Source of the DNA: Haliscomenobacter sp040403615
GTDB taxonomy: Bacteria > Bacteroidota > Bacteroidia > Chitinophagales > Saprospiraceae
Assembly (NCBI RefSeq): GCF_040403615.1
Contig: NZ_JBBAKG010000025.1
Span: 1 to 64,000, forward strand
DNA: 64,000 nt
Direction of reading: 5' to 3'
Shown: in pieces, positions 9,378 through 18,398 of the stretch
Layout of the letters: each line of letters starts with the position of its first letter
Position numbering within the stretch: the stretch's first letter is position 1
Notes under the pieces: generated by a model
Database searches by the model: none
What the model saw: only the letters and a program-made list of their open reading frames with translations
What the model was told of the DNA's origin: nothing
Position numbers and translations under genes: made by a program

Positions 9378-9920
9378 CTACCTCACCTCCACCCATCGCC
9401 TCACCCCCAGCTTCTCCTTGATCCGCCGCTTATGCGTATTCACCGTATTCATCGACACGAACAGTTGCTGGCCGATTTCTTTACTGCTGAGGCCTTTGAG
9501 TACAAATTGCAGCACTTCCCGTTCTCGGTTGCTCAGTACCTGCAACTTATCCAGCACTACAACTGACCTGCGGAGCCGGATTAAGTGCAAAGTGGCCATC
9601 AACTGGGGTTCAGTCACTGGATGGACCAGTACAGCTTGTGGTTCAATGTCAAGGGCAGTTTCCAATGCAGGAATGTCCAGTTCATCGCAGCAAGCCAATA
9701 CTCCACACCTGGTTTGAGTCTGGAAAGCTTGAATGAGCTGACTTTCACGAGCATTTATAGGCAACATCACGACGATAAGATTGGGCTGGCGTTCCTGCCA
9801 AATCTCTGCGTAGTGCAATTCGTCTATGGATACCTCCCAATATTTTTCGCTGTATCTTTCAAACAGCGTATTATAAGGTGCCAATCGGCGGTTTTGGTCA
9901 TAAATCATCAATATGCGCAT
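9378..9920 (-). CDS. LuxR-family regulator with a degenerate receiver domain
   Basis: 180 residues from the ATG opening MRILMIYDQNRR; an upstream start at 9956 would add 12 residues (MYFTDGDDTGIS) with no domain logic. The N-terminal 110 residues look like a response-regulator receiver, but the strand that normally ends in the phospho-accepting Asp reads PNLIVVMLPIN, with no acidic residue there. The C-terminal 60 residues are a clear LuxR helix-turn-helix (LSNREREVLQFVLKGLSSKEIG ... SMNTVNTHKRRIKEKLGV). It probably binds DNA independently of classical phosphotransfer or is controlled by a ligand or protein (inference). No histidine kinase is adjacent. The following M48/sigma operon also lies on the minus strand but about 270 bp upstream, so linkage is uncertain. 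Confidence 0.82.
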   Translation of the reverse strand: MRILMIYDQNRRLAPYNTLFERYSEKYWEVSIDELHYAEIWQERQPNLIVVMLPINARESQLIQAFQTQTRCGVLACCDELDIPALETALDIEPQAVLVHPVTEPQLMATLHLIRLRRSVVVLDKLQVLSNREREVLQFVLKGLSSKEIGQQLFVSMNTVNTHKRRIKEKLGVRRWVEVR

Positions 9921-10187
9921 AGATATCCCAGTATCATCACCGTCGGTGAAGTACAATACTTGTTGAATAAAGAATCATGTGGTAAATCTGACCGGATTGA
10001 TCCGAAACAGAAAAATTCAGCTATTTGCCAATACCTACACTTGATAGCATTTCAATAGTTTGGGTTATCAGAATAGACTGATTTTTTTTGGGATATTTAT
10101 ACAATAAAAAGGAGTTGAAAAACGCAGTAGTAAAATTACTATGCATTCAATGAATTTCTTGTCACCGTTTATGGTGATTTTTGACCA

Positions 10188-11789
10188 TTACCACCCCAAA
10201 GGAAGCAAGAATGCCCATGCTTCAATTTGTAGCCGTCGATTGCTTTTTACGGATGGTTGACAAGGGAGCGCATGCCAGTAGTCATATGTTGAGCCATCAG
10301 TCAGGATGTGCGCCTGTTTTATTGCGGTCCAATTGCCTCCTACACCAGTAAAACTGGCAAACGGTGTCGGACAGGGTTGGTGTACAATTTGCAAGCCCAA
10401 TTCAGTTGATTGGTTTAAAGTTCGAAATTTTACCAAGCTTGAATGAGGCAAGGTTTTCCAGGCCAGTTCATATTGTTCATTCAACGCAAAAAAATGTTGT
10501 GTAGGAATTTTCAATAGTGCAGGCTTCAGTTGATCTGGATAAAAATCAAGGACAGGACAAGGTTCAGGCGCAAGATTCGATCTTTCACCTTGCAGCAATT
10601 TATAGTTTTGGGCGGCGGCAAAAGCAAGGTGTAGATCCTCAGCGTGGGAAAGCTGTTCAAAGCTGGTGCTGTACTCTGAGCCATTTGGTTGACGATGGAG
10701 GGCAATCAAAGTCTGAAAAAAAAGCAATTGTGCAGCATTGAGTTTGTTTGAATGGAGGGCCAACAATTGCTCGGCAGGTTCAAATTCATGATTCAGCAAG
10801 TGGATCATCAATAAATTCAAGGTGCTCGACAAATAAGCTGGTCGTTGCAAATGCGCCATTTGCAGGGCTCTTTTTGCGGTATTGAGCAAAGTATTCAGTT
10901 CAGACGTTTCATCGGGGCTTAAAGGCCCTCGAAATGCCTCCAACCGAAAGAGTCCTGCGGCCAATAGCGGGTAGTAAGGCGTAGCTTCTTGTCGATTCCG
11001 AAGTTGGATAGCCGCCAATGCAGCAGCCGTGCCCCAATTGTGCCACACTTCAGCACCTTGGTAATATTGAGCGATGTACTCAAAGCAAGCAGTTGCGACG
11101 GGGTATTGCTGCAAGCCCATCAAAAACAAACCTGATTCCCAGACTTGCCACAACGAGTCGGTTTTGCTGCCAATCCAGCTGGTGTATCCCTGTCGTTCTT
11201 TTTGGCTGGGATAGCCGGGTAAGTTTGGATCAAAGTGATAACGGCGGTACAGCTTTTCGATAAACTGAGGCAGGTGTTTTTTTACCTGAGCCAAGCCTGC
11301 CAATTTGCAAAGAAAAAGCCCGTATAAATCGGCATTGCCTTCATCTGCCTGCGGAGTATGGCTCTGGCGATAATATCCAAAAAAAGCGTGAATGGATTTG
11401 GAGGTACTGCGGTGTGCAAAGAGGTGCCCCATTTCATGGCCGATGATAAAACTAAGCAGAGCTGTAGAGTCTGCCCCAAATTGCCGACATACTTCCAGCG
11501 CTTGCACTTCAAGGATAATCTGATTTTCTCTTGGCTTACAGCTGGCTACAGAAGAACTGTCATTGCTCAACAAAATTTGTGGTACGGTACGACGTTGGTC
11601 TTCGGCTATGCTATACAATCGATTCACTAGCGCCTGGAGAAAAGGTGATGGCTTAGAAATAGTACTGGGTAGATTTGACACCGTGGGTGATGTTGTTGCT
11701 TGACTCCTTTCAGAGACCGCAACTGCTTTAGGCTGCTCTGCCTGGCAAGCCATCAACGCAAGAAGAATAAAAAATAAAACTGGGCGCAT
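10188..11789 (-). CDS. M48-like zinc metalloprotease lipoprotein
   Basis: 533 residues. A lipoprotein signal ends at LLALMAC, giving lipidated Cys15. The protease core has the zinc motif HEMGH (His118, Glu119, His122) and a downstream ADEGNADLYG segment whose Glu150 is placed to be the third ligand, as in M48 (HtpX/Ste24-like) enzymes. After the core, about 350 residues look like degenerate TPR or helical repeats (GLQQYPVATACFEYIAQYY, ALQMAHLQRPAYL). It should act at the inner face of the outer membrane or in the periplasm. It is the last gene of a minus-strand operon with the ECF sigma factor and its anti-sigma-like partner (31-bp gap), suggesting a regulated proteolytic response. Confidence 0.85.
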   Translation of the reverse strand: MRPVLFFILLALMACQAEQPKAVAVSERSQATTSPTVSNLPSTISKPSPFLQALVNRLYSIAEDQRRTVPQILLSNDSSSVASCKPRENQIILEVQALEVCRQFGADSTALLSFIIGHEMGHLFAHRSTSKSIHAFFGYYRQSHTPQADEGNADLYGLFLCKLAGLAQVKKHLPQFIEKLYRRYHFDPNLPGYPSQKERQGYTSWIGSKTDSLWQVWESGLFLMGLQQYPVATACFEYIAQYYQGAEVWHNWGTAAALAAIQLRNRQEATPYYPLLAAGLFRLEAFRGPLSPDETSELNTLLNTAKRALQMAHLQRPAYLSSTLNLLMIHLLNHEFEPAEQLLALHSNKLNAAQLLFFQTLIALHRQPNGSEYSTSFEQLSHAEDLHLAFAAAQNYKLLQGERSNLAPEPCPVLDFYPDQLKPALLKIPTQHFFALNEQYELAWKTLPHSSLVKFRTLNQSTELGLQIVHQPCPTPFASFTGVGGNWTAIKQAHILTDGSTYDYWHALPCQPSVKSNRRLQIEAWAFLLPLGW

Positions 11790-11819
11790 CGGTGTTGATG
11801 GTTAATTTTAAGGGGTGTT

Positions 11820-12593
11820 TTACTTTTCCAATTGTTGCAACATCAGGCGCGCCGACTCCTGATAAGGATCAGTGGCATCCCGAGCAATTTCTCGCCATAT
11901 TCTCTTGGCGCGTTGCTGCTTCCAATAACTTTTTGCGTAAGCACAGCTCAACTCATACCGGGTAGCTTGTTTTACCCAGGTAGGGGCGTTGGTTGGCATC
12001 TTCATCCAGGTTTGTATGGCCAACTTGTTTTTTTGCTGTTCCTGATAAGCCTTGCCTAAAAAGAACTGAGCGACGGCATCGGGCTTGAGATTTGTAGTGC
12101 GGGATAGAAAATCGACAGCAGCTTCCAGTTCGCGGTTTTCCAGCGCGAGCAACCCTTTTAACAACAAACTATCGGAAGTGTTTTGACGTGCAAACCCCTG
12201 CATTTCCAAGGCATCTAGTTCTTGATTCAATAACTTTCGGGTATCCTGGTGGTAGGTTTGTTCCACCCGCAATAGTTTTTGCTGCTGCTGTTGCACCATA
12301 CTTCCTCCGATGATCAATCCCAGCGCCAACGTAGCGGCAATTCCAAGACTCCAACGCAGAGTACGCCGTTTTTTTTGGTGCAAAAGCATATATCGAGTGC
12401 CCGCTGACTGTATCTCTTGGCGAACGCGCAACTGCCCAGTTGTCTGAATGCCCATGGTCAACAATTGGAAATCCCCCCAAAGTTGCTGCCAATGAGGATC
12501 GCTGCGCAATTTTTCTTCCAAATTCAACCGTTCGGAAGCTTCCAATTGATTGCGCTGATAAGCATGGAGTGTTTCCAACTCTTGTGGTGTCAT
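11820..12593 (-). CDS. anti-sigma-like membrane protein with TPR tail
   Basis: 257 residues. The N-terminal 75 residues (LETLHAYQRNQLEASERLNLEEKL) resemble the cytoplasmic sigma-binding helices of non-zinc anti-sigma factors. A TM helix follows at about residues 82-102 (LRWSLGIAATLALGLIIGG), then a glutamine-rich coiled segment and TPR-like pairs (AVDFLSRTTNLKPDAVAQFFLGKAYQ). It overlaps the upstream sigma gene by 4 bp, the usual arrangement for a sigma/anti-sigma pair, so it most likely holds that sigma factor at the membrane and senses through its periplasmic TPR. No zinc-binding HCC motif is seen. Confidence 0.75.
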   Translation of the reverse strand: MTPQELETLHAYQRNQLEASERLNLEEKLRSDPHWQQLWGDFQLLTMGIQTTGQLRVRQEIQSAGTRYMLLHQKKRRTLRWSLGIAATLALGLIIGGSMVQQQQQKLLRVEQTYHQDTRKLLNQELDALEMQGFARQNTSDSLLLKGLLALENRELEAAVDFLSRTTNLKPDAVAQFFLGKAYQEQQKNKLAIQTWMKMPTNAPTWVKQATRYELSCAYAKSYWKQQRAKRIWREIARDATDPYQESARLMLQQLEK

Positions 12594-13144
12594 AAACCAA
12601 TGATTTCTTTTAACTTACTCAAACACCGAAAGCGCTTGACCTTAATGAAATTTCGGGAATAGGCCATGATTTGGGCAATTTCGTCATCATCTTTGTTGTC
12701 ATAAAAACTCAGCAACAGCAATTGATGGCATTCTTCGCTTAGTTGATTCATTGCATTTATTACCCGTTGTGCTTGGTTTTCTTGCTCTTGAGCGGTTTCG
12801 AGCAAATGCCGAAAGTCTTCACCAGTGGTTTCTGCAAGCCGAAGCAGTTGTTCCGCCTCTGTGGAAATGATTCGACCAGCACTGCGTTGGTGGTACAGCC
12901 ACAAATTGCGTACTACTGCATACAGAAAGGTAGCACAACTTGAGGTCAATTTGAAATGAGGGTTGCGCAGTTTTTCAACCAGTACAAAAAGAGCTTCCTG
13001 AAAAAAATCCTCTGCATCCTGACTGCTGCCCCGGTGTTGTGCAATGTAAGCTGTTGCTTTGGCAAAGCAATGTTGGTAAATCCAGTCAAAAGCAAAACTT
13101 TCCCCATTCCTCAGCCCTTTAATGATGTCGGATTCCTTTTGCAT
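12590..13144 (-). CDS. ECF RNA polymerase sigma factor
   Basis: 184 residues with region 2 (FDWIYQHCFAKATAYIAQHRGSSQDAEDFFQEAL, split here only in description) and region 4 (LSEECHQLLLLSFYDNKDDDEIAQIM ... VKRFRCLSKLKEII). The length and the missing regions 1 and 3 are typical of sigma-70 ECF factors. The region-4 helix-turn-helix is slightly unusual, with a DNKDDDEIAQIMAYS stretch. It is the first gene of a minus-strand operon with an anti-sigma-like TPR membrane protein and an M48 protease, and is divergent from the TPR-CHAT gene (171 bp between starts). A natural hypothesis is that it directs transcription of this divergent island. Confidence 0.88.
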   Translation of the reverse strand: MQKESDIIKGLRNGESFAFDWIYQHCFAKATAYIAQHRGSSQDAEDFFQEALFVLVEKLRNPHFKLTSSCATFLYAVVRNLWLYHQRSAGRIISTEAEQLLRLAETTGEDFRHLLETAQEQENQAQRVINAMNQLSEECHQLLLLSFYDNKDDDEIAQIMAYSRNFIKVKRFRCLSKLKEIIGL

Positions 13145-13207
13145 AAGTGATACACCACAGGTAAATAGCTCTAATCACAGAGCAGTTATCAAAAATCGTT
13201 GATTTTT

Positions 13208-13239
13208 TTTGAATTTTACAAAACTATGGATAACTTTTG
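13208..13239 (+). promoter_or_regulatory. candidate promoter for the TPR-CHAT/caspase operon
   Basis: TTTG at 13208-13211 is followed after 19 bp by TAACTTTTG (13231-13239). This is one base longer than the TAnnTTTG consensus, so the match is approximate. It lies about 77 bp upstream of the TPR-CHAT ATG. Given the neighbouring ECF sigma gene, an ECF-type promoter is an alternative that I cannot recognise from one sequence. Confidence 0.35.
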
Positions 13240-13315
13240 AATCCTCGGAGCAAGTATTGCTTTCAAAACGATGCCAGCTCCGAAGATTAATAACCCTAAT
13301 TAAAACCCAATACCT

Positions 13316-16300
13316 ATGCCTCGTTTATGGATATTGCTTTTATTAATGCTCGGTTTGGTTGATCTGTATAGCCAAAATTTAAAGGACAGTATTTTTCAAA
13401 AACTGGATGAATATTATTTAACTGGACGCTTTCGGGAAGGACTACAGCTTAGTGAGCAATTGTTACAATCCCCTACTTCATTTACTGCGGATAAATTGGC
13501 TTTTGTTAAGATGAAACAAGGCTTGTTTTTGAAGGATGTAGATCGATTTAAGGATGCATTTAACATTTTGGAATCAGTAAAAACAGAGCAGGAAAACAAT
13601 GGTGATACCTTGTCTATATTTTATTGTGAGTTACTTCAACATTGTTCTTATGCGGCGGCGGCCAGTACGAAATGGGATGAAAGTGAAGCTTGGGCTCGTC
13701 AATCGCTTAAGCTTGCGGAAGCACTAGTTGGTAAAAAACATCCTTTGTATGCTTTAGCTCTTTTTCATGTTGGATACATCAATAACCATCGACGCCGTTA
13801 CATTGAAGCAGATCAATATTTTCAAGAGGCATTAACTTTACAAAAAACCACCTTGGGCGAACACCATCGAGATTATGCACAGACCCTTCAAATTTTGGGA
13901 AGCCTAAATATCAACCAAGCTAAAATAACGCAGGCGCAAGTTTATTTTGAACAAGCCTTAAAGGCAAGGCTTCCTGTTTTTCCCTCCGACCATCCTCGTA
14001 TCGCTACTTTATACAATGCTCAAGGTGTCGTTTTAATACGAAGAGGAGAGGTAGAAAATGCAGAAATCTGGTTAAGAAAAAGCATTGAGGCAGGAAAATC
14101 TCTAGGAGACTATGGTTTGTTTGTTCGGTATTTAGCAAGTTTCAATTTGGCCAATATCTTTCTGGGTTTGGGGCGCATTCAGGAAGCGCAGGAATTAATT
14201 TTAGAGATTTTACCACTGGTATTAAAAATGCAAAATGCTGATCATCCAGATTATGCAATGAATCTACAGACTTTAGCGCATACTTATCAAAGGCAAGGTA
14301 AATTTGATCAAGCTGAGGAAACAATGAAAAAAGTACTCAAGCTAAGAGAAAAAACTTTGGGTACGAAACATCCCCATTATGGCGAAAGCTTAGGTTTTCT
14401 TGGAAGTTTGTATCTGGAAAAAAAAGATTGGGAAGCTGCAGTTCCTTTATTTGAGGAGGCAACTGCATGCATGCAAAGTATTCAAGGCAATTTGCATCCT
14501 GATTACGGTCAAAATCTATTTGATTGGGGGTTTGCTTTGTTCTATAGTGGCGAAAGGAAGGAAGGAATGAAAAAAACACAGGAAGCTTTTAAAATTTTAC
14601 AAAATGCCTATGGCCTTAATCATCTCGATGTGGTTCGCACTCAGTACCGCATGGCAACAATGTTAAAAAGCGTTGGAGATTTTGAAGCTGCTTCACTTTT
14701 GGCAAAAACAGCCGGAGCAACCCAACAAAAACTGCTTATCCGCGCGGCTACGTATTTTTCTGAAAATGACCTGGAAACCTACACTTATGGATTTTCGCAA
14801 GATTTATCCAAACAATTTGCGCTGCTCGCTCCTGAAACCGCAACAAAAAACTGGGATGATGTAAATGGCACTTACTACAACAATCTCCTGTTTTACAAGG
14901 GTTTTGTAGCACAACAAGTATTTCAACTCCGGGCATTTATTCGCCAGCAAGGCGATACTATCCTTCGTGCCAAATTGGATCAATGGCAAAACCTATACCG
15001 CCAGATTGGTCAAGAATATGCCAAAACGGTGGCCGATCGAAGCACTGATCTCGCTGTGCTGGAACGATCTGCTGCTGCACTGGAAAAAGAACTGGCTCAA
15101 GAAGCCAAAGCCTTTGTTCAGTTGCGCCAGGAAGTACACTGGACAGATGTACAACAGCACTTGAAATCCAATGAAGCAGCCATCGAGTTTTTTAACTACC
15201 AACCCAATCCCGATGATCCTGAGGTAATGTATGCTGCCGCAGTAATTCGACCAGGTTGGAAAACTCCTCGATTGGTGCAATTGTGTAAAGAGATGGACTT
15301 AAACCTGGCATCGGCGGTTACAGTACAACCATGGCTGAAAGGCCAGCGGGGCATTGAGCCCGTCCAAAAGGCTGACCTTAAAGATGTTTATGAGCTGATT
15401 TGGAAGCCTTTGGATACATTACTGCATGGGGTGAAAACGATTTATTTTTCTCCAGTTGGAATCCTGAATACCTTACCAATGCATGCCCAATCAATGGGTA
15501 AATCCAAAAAAATGCTCAGTGATCGGTACGATTTAGTCCTGATGAGCAGTACCCGCAGTTTGGTAGATGAGGTGCAAGATCAAAGTAGCCGACCTCAAAA
15601 TGCTTTTTTAGTCGGAGGCGTCAATTATGATCGTGCTTCAAATTCAAGGGTTAAAGAAGAATTGGTGAATGGCACAGCCTTGCGAACACGTACTGCTTTG
15701 CGGAGCAGCACCGCACTACGCGATGGTCACTGGATCAACTTACCAGGGTCTGCCTACGAAGTAACCCAACTTGAGTCAATTTTGGGATCTCAGAGAATTG
15801 CTACTACCGTATTAAAGGATACCGCTGCAACGGAAGAATCGGTCAAGCAATACCTGGCTGCGCCCAAAGTTGCCCTTGATGTCATTCATTTTGCTACCCA
15901 TGGTTTTACCTTTAGAGATACATTGCTGCGGTCTGCTTTTCATTATACCGTACTGCAAAATCCTTTACTGCGCAGCGGATTGGTACTGGCTGGTGCAAAT
16001 GATCGCTTGCTCAGAGACTCCTTGCATTTGGAAGACGGCATCTTAACCGCTTTTGAAATTTCAGGATTCAATGTGCAGGGCACAAAATTGGTCGTATTGT
16101 CGGCATGCGATTCCGGCTTGGGCGAAATTCGTCGGGAAGAAGGTGTTTTTGGATTGTCCCGCGCCTTCAAAATGGCAGGTGCCAAGGCATTACTGCTCAG
16201 TTTGTGGGAAGCGCCAGATGAAGAAACCGCCGAATTCATGACCGGTTTTTACCAGCGTTGGTTAAATGGCAAGTCCCTCAGGGAAGCTTTTTGGAAAACC

Positions 16301-16366
16301 CGCGATAAAATGAGGAAACGATACACCGATCCACAGAAGTGGGCCGGTTTTGTACTCTGGGAATAG
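13316..16366 (+). CDS. TPR-CHAT protease
   Basis: 1016 residues starting with a signal peptide (MPRLWILLLLMLGLVDLYSQ), so the protein is exported. Residues about 60-480 are a run of TPR/Kinesin-light-chain-type repeats (for example HPDYAMNLQTLAHTYQRQGKFDQAEE, of which several copies are visible). A linker follows, and the C-terminal 300 residues form a CHAT domain, a caspase-fold protease. The catalytic dyad is intact: His862 in HFATHGF and Cys931 in LSACDSGLGE, with the usual FGLSRAFKMAGAKALLLSLW following. The protein ends with the standard WAGFVLW-E. The caspase-like gene starts 20 bp downstream, so the two form an operon. A role in protease-based signalling or regulated cell damage fits, but the substrate is unknown. 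Confidence 0.9.
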   Translation: MPRLWILLLLMLGLVDLYSQNLKDSIFQKLDEYYLTGRFREGLQLSEQLLQSPTSFTADKLAFVKMKQGLFLKDVDRFKDAFNILESVKTEQENNGDTLSIFYCELLQHCSYAAAASTKWDESEAWARQSLKLAEALVGKKHPLYALALFHVGYINNHRRRYIEADQYFQEALTLQKTTLGEHHRDYAQTLQILGSLNINQAKITQAQVYFEQALKARLPVFPSDHPRIATLYNAQGVVLIRRGEVENAEIWLRKSIEAGKSLGDYGLFVRYLASFNLANIFLGLGRIQEAQELILEILPLVLKMQNADHPDYAMNLQTLAHTYQRQGKFDQAEETMKKVLKLREKTLGTKHPHYGESLGFLGSLYLEKKDWEAAVPLFEEATACMQSIQGNLHPDYGQNLFDWGFALFYSGERKEGMKKTQEAFKILQNAYGLNHLDVVRTQYRMATMLKSVGDFEAASLLAKTAGATQQKLLIRAATYFSENDLETYTYGFSQDLSKQFALLAPETATKNWDDVNGTYYNNLLFYKGFVAQQVFQLRAFIRQQGDTILRAKLDQWQNLYRQIGQEYAKTVADRSTDLAVLERSAAALEKELAQEAKAFVQLRQEVHWTDVQQHLKSNEAAIEFFNYQPNPDDPEVMYAAAVIRPGWKTPRLVQLCKEMDLNLASAVTVQPWLKGQRGIEPVQKADLKDVYELIWKPLDTLLHGVKTIYFSPVGILNTLPMHAQSMGKSKKMLSDRYDLVLMSSTRSLVDEVQDQSSRPQNAFLVGGVNYDRASNSRVKEELVNGTALRTRTALRSSTALRDGHWINLPGSAYEVTQLESILGSQRIATTVLKDTAATEESVKQYLAAPKVALDVIHFATHGFTFRDTLLRSAFHYTVLQNPLLRSGLVLAGANDRLLRDSLHLEDGILTAFEISGFNVQGTKLVVLSACDSGLGEIRREEGVFGLSRAFKMAGAKALLLSLWEAPDEETAEFMTGFYQRWLNGKSLREAFWKTRDKMRKRYTDPQKWAGFVLWE

Positions 16367-16386
16367 GAAATCTAAACAACCACCTG

Positions 16387-18267
16387 ATGCGTTATCAAGT
16401 ACTGCTTTACCTCGTTTTTTACGCTTCAATGATTCCAGCTCAATCACCGCGAGTTAGCCTGCAGATAGGCATTAGCCAATATCCTCAGGCTTCGGGATGG
16501 AGCAGCATTCATGGACTCAATGACCTGGATATACTGGGGCCAGTTATGCAAAGAGCAGGATTTGAAGTTCGCCAAGTACGCGAAGAACAGGCAAAATTAC
16601 TGGGAATTCGTACTGCAATGGATCAACTTTTAGCGGATGCCAGCACTGGCAGTATGATACATTTGCATTTTTCCCTTCACGGGCAGCAACTACCCGATGA
16701 CAACGGTGATGAATTTGATCAATTTGACGAAACACTTATTCCTTTTGATGCGATTGCAAATCGACAAAATGGATACACCGGGGAGCAGCATTTGCGGGAC
16801 GATGAATTGCAGCTCCGTTTATCAGATTTACGCAAAAAAATCGGCCCCGCAGGTCAGGTATGGGTAACGCTGGATGCTTGTCACTCCGGCACAGCAACGC
16901 GAGGTTGGGGAACTTTCAGAGGATCAACTTTGCCTTTTGGAAGGACTAAAACCTACCGGAATGCAATAACTGAATCCGCATGGGAAGCAGGCAATCCAGG
17001 AGATGACGAAGCAAACCTTGCTCCCCTTTTGCTATTTTCGGCAACCACAGCACAGCAACTCAATCGGGAGTATTTTGCCCCAGATGGTAAAATGTATGGC
17101 CCATTGAGTTATGCTTTGGCTAAGGCTTTATCAGAGTCTGTTCAAGCCAGTACTTACGGAACACTTTTTGATCGGGTATGCCAAAGCATAGTTCTGATTG
17201 CTCCGATACAAATTCCTCAATTTGAGGGTGACAGACAATTGATGCGGTGGTCAGCAATTCGGTCAGAACGAAAGCCGTTGTTCCCGGTTATAAAGGTTTG
17301 GGATGCCCAAACCCTGCTCATTGGAGCCGGGTACCTGCATGGGCTTCATGCTGATGCACTCATCAGTATTTACAATGCCGACGAAACGCAATTGTTGGTA
17401 AGGGGAAAAGCTACGAATATTGGCATACAGGAATCGGAAGTTGTGCTGGAGAAAGCCCTTTCACCTCAACTGTTGATGCATGCCTTGGCCCGTATTGAAT
17501 ACTCAAAAAATAGAGCAACTGCAATCCGGATCAAATTGCTCACCGATGAACTTTTAAAAAATGCACTGAGAGATCGACTGCAAAATGAACCAGAAATACT
17601 GGAGGTAAGCGAAAACCCGGATATCCTCATTGAAAGCAGCAACGCCAGGCAATGGGTTGTAAGGACGGTGGATGGTCGGGAAGTTTTAAAATCTGATGCC
17701 AAAGATCCAGTAACCGATGCGGACTTAATTTATCATCAAGGCTTGTTGCCTGCCATCAAAGCACACTATTTGCGCAATTTGGCATCGGACGATTTGGGGG
17801 AGTCCGTACAGTTGGTTTTTCATACTTATCAAAATGGCACTTTGCAGCCCCGAAAGAATACCAATGCATTCAAAATAGGAGAAGAATTTCGCTTGGAGTT
17901 GATCAACGCAAGTCCACAAAACTACTACTTCAATCTGCTGGACATCCAATCCAATGATCAAATCTCGATCATAAACCCAACGAACCAACCAGGTAGCAAG
18001 TCAGGTGATTGGTTGATTAAAGCCAACGAAAGAAAAATGCTAGAGCCAACCTGGCGATTTACCCTACCTGAAGGCTTGGAAATGCTTAAACTCATTGTTT
18101 CCAATAAGCCTATTGATCTTTCAACTGTGCTGGCCTCAAATTCGTCATTTACAAGAAGTATGGATGCATTATTTGAGCAAAATTGGTCATTTCAGCAAAC
18201 AAAAAATGCGTTATTAGCGCAAACTTCGGTATCTGTTTACACAGTGGTATTTCGAATTGAGAAGTGA
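16387..18267 (+). CDS. caspase-like (C14) protease with DUF4384-like C-terminal domain
   Basis: 626 residues from the ATG opening a signal peptide (MRYQVLLYLVFYASMIPAQ); an in-frame start at 16339 would overlap the CHAT gene by 28 bp and hide the signal. The N-terminal 300 residues are a metacaspase/caspase-type domain: His98 in HFSLHGQQ and Cys165 in TLDACHSG, with acidic loop PDDNGDEFDQFDE between. The C-terminal part (about residues 465-575, SVQLVFHTYQNG ... FKIGEEFRLEL) resembles DUF4384, found on many bacterial caspases. Two exported CD-clan proteases in one operon suggest a cascade in which one acts on the other (inference). Downstream there is only a weak hairpin. Confidence 0.88.
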   Translation: MRYQVLLYLVFYASMIPAQSPRVSLQIGISQYPQASGWSSIHGLNDLDILGPVMQRAGFEVRQVREEQAKLLGIRTAMDQLLADASTGSMIHLHFSLHGQQLPDDNGDEFDQFDETLIPFDAIANRQNGYTGEQHLRDDELQLRLSDLRKKIGPAGQVWVTLDACHSGTATRGWGTFRGSTLPFGRTKTYRNAITESAWEAGNPGDDEANLAPLLLFSATTAQQLNREYFAPDGKMYGPLSYALAKALSESVQASTYGTLFDRVCQSIVLIAPIQIPQFEGDRQLMRWSAIRSERKPLFPVIKVWDAQTLLIGAGYLHGLHADALISIYNADETQLLVRGKATNIGIQESEVVLEKALSPQLLMHALARIEYSKNRATAIRIKLLTDELLKNALRDRLQNEPEILEVSENPDILIESSNARQWVVRTVDGREVLKSDAKDPVTDADLIYHQGLLPAIKAHYLRNLASDDLGESVQLVFHTYQNGTLQPRKNTNAFKIGEEFRLELINASPQNYYFNLLDIQSNDQISIINPTNQPGSKSGDWLIKANERKMLEPTWRFTLPEGLEMLKLIVSNKPIDLSTVLASNSSFTRSMDALFEQNWSFQQTKNALLAQTSVSVYTVVFRIEK

Positions 18268-18398
18268 TCTTTTAATCACCCCCTCAAACATTCCGAAACC
18301 CATACCCCCGCCACTAAAATTTAACAAAAGCTTCGAAGAAGTTGTTGAATTTTGATAAAAACACTTAAATTTCGAACACCAATCAACACCTAGAGCCT

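Noticed and set aside
13316..16366. TPR-CHAT protein as the protease of a type III-E CRISPR (craspase) system
   Set aside because: The protein has a signal peptide, and there is no Cas7-11 gene, CRISPR array or other cas gene nearby.
16339..16386. Upstream start of the caspase-like gene
   Set aside because: It would overlap the CHAT stop and place 16 non-signal residues before an otherwise clear signal peptide.
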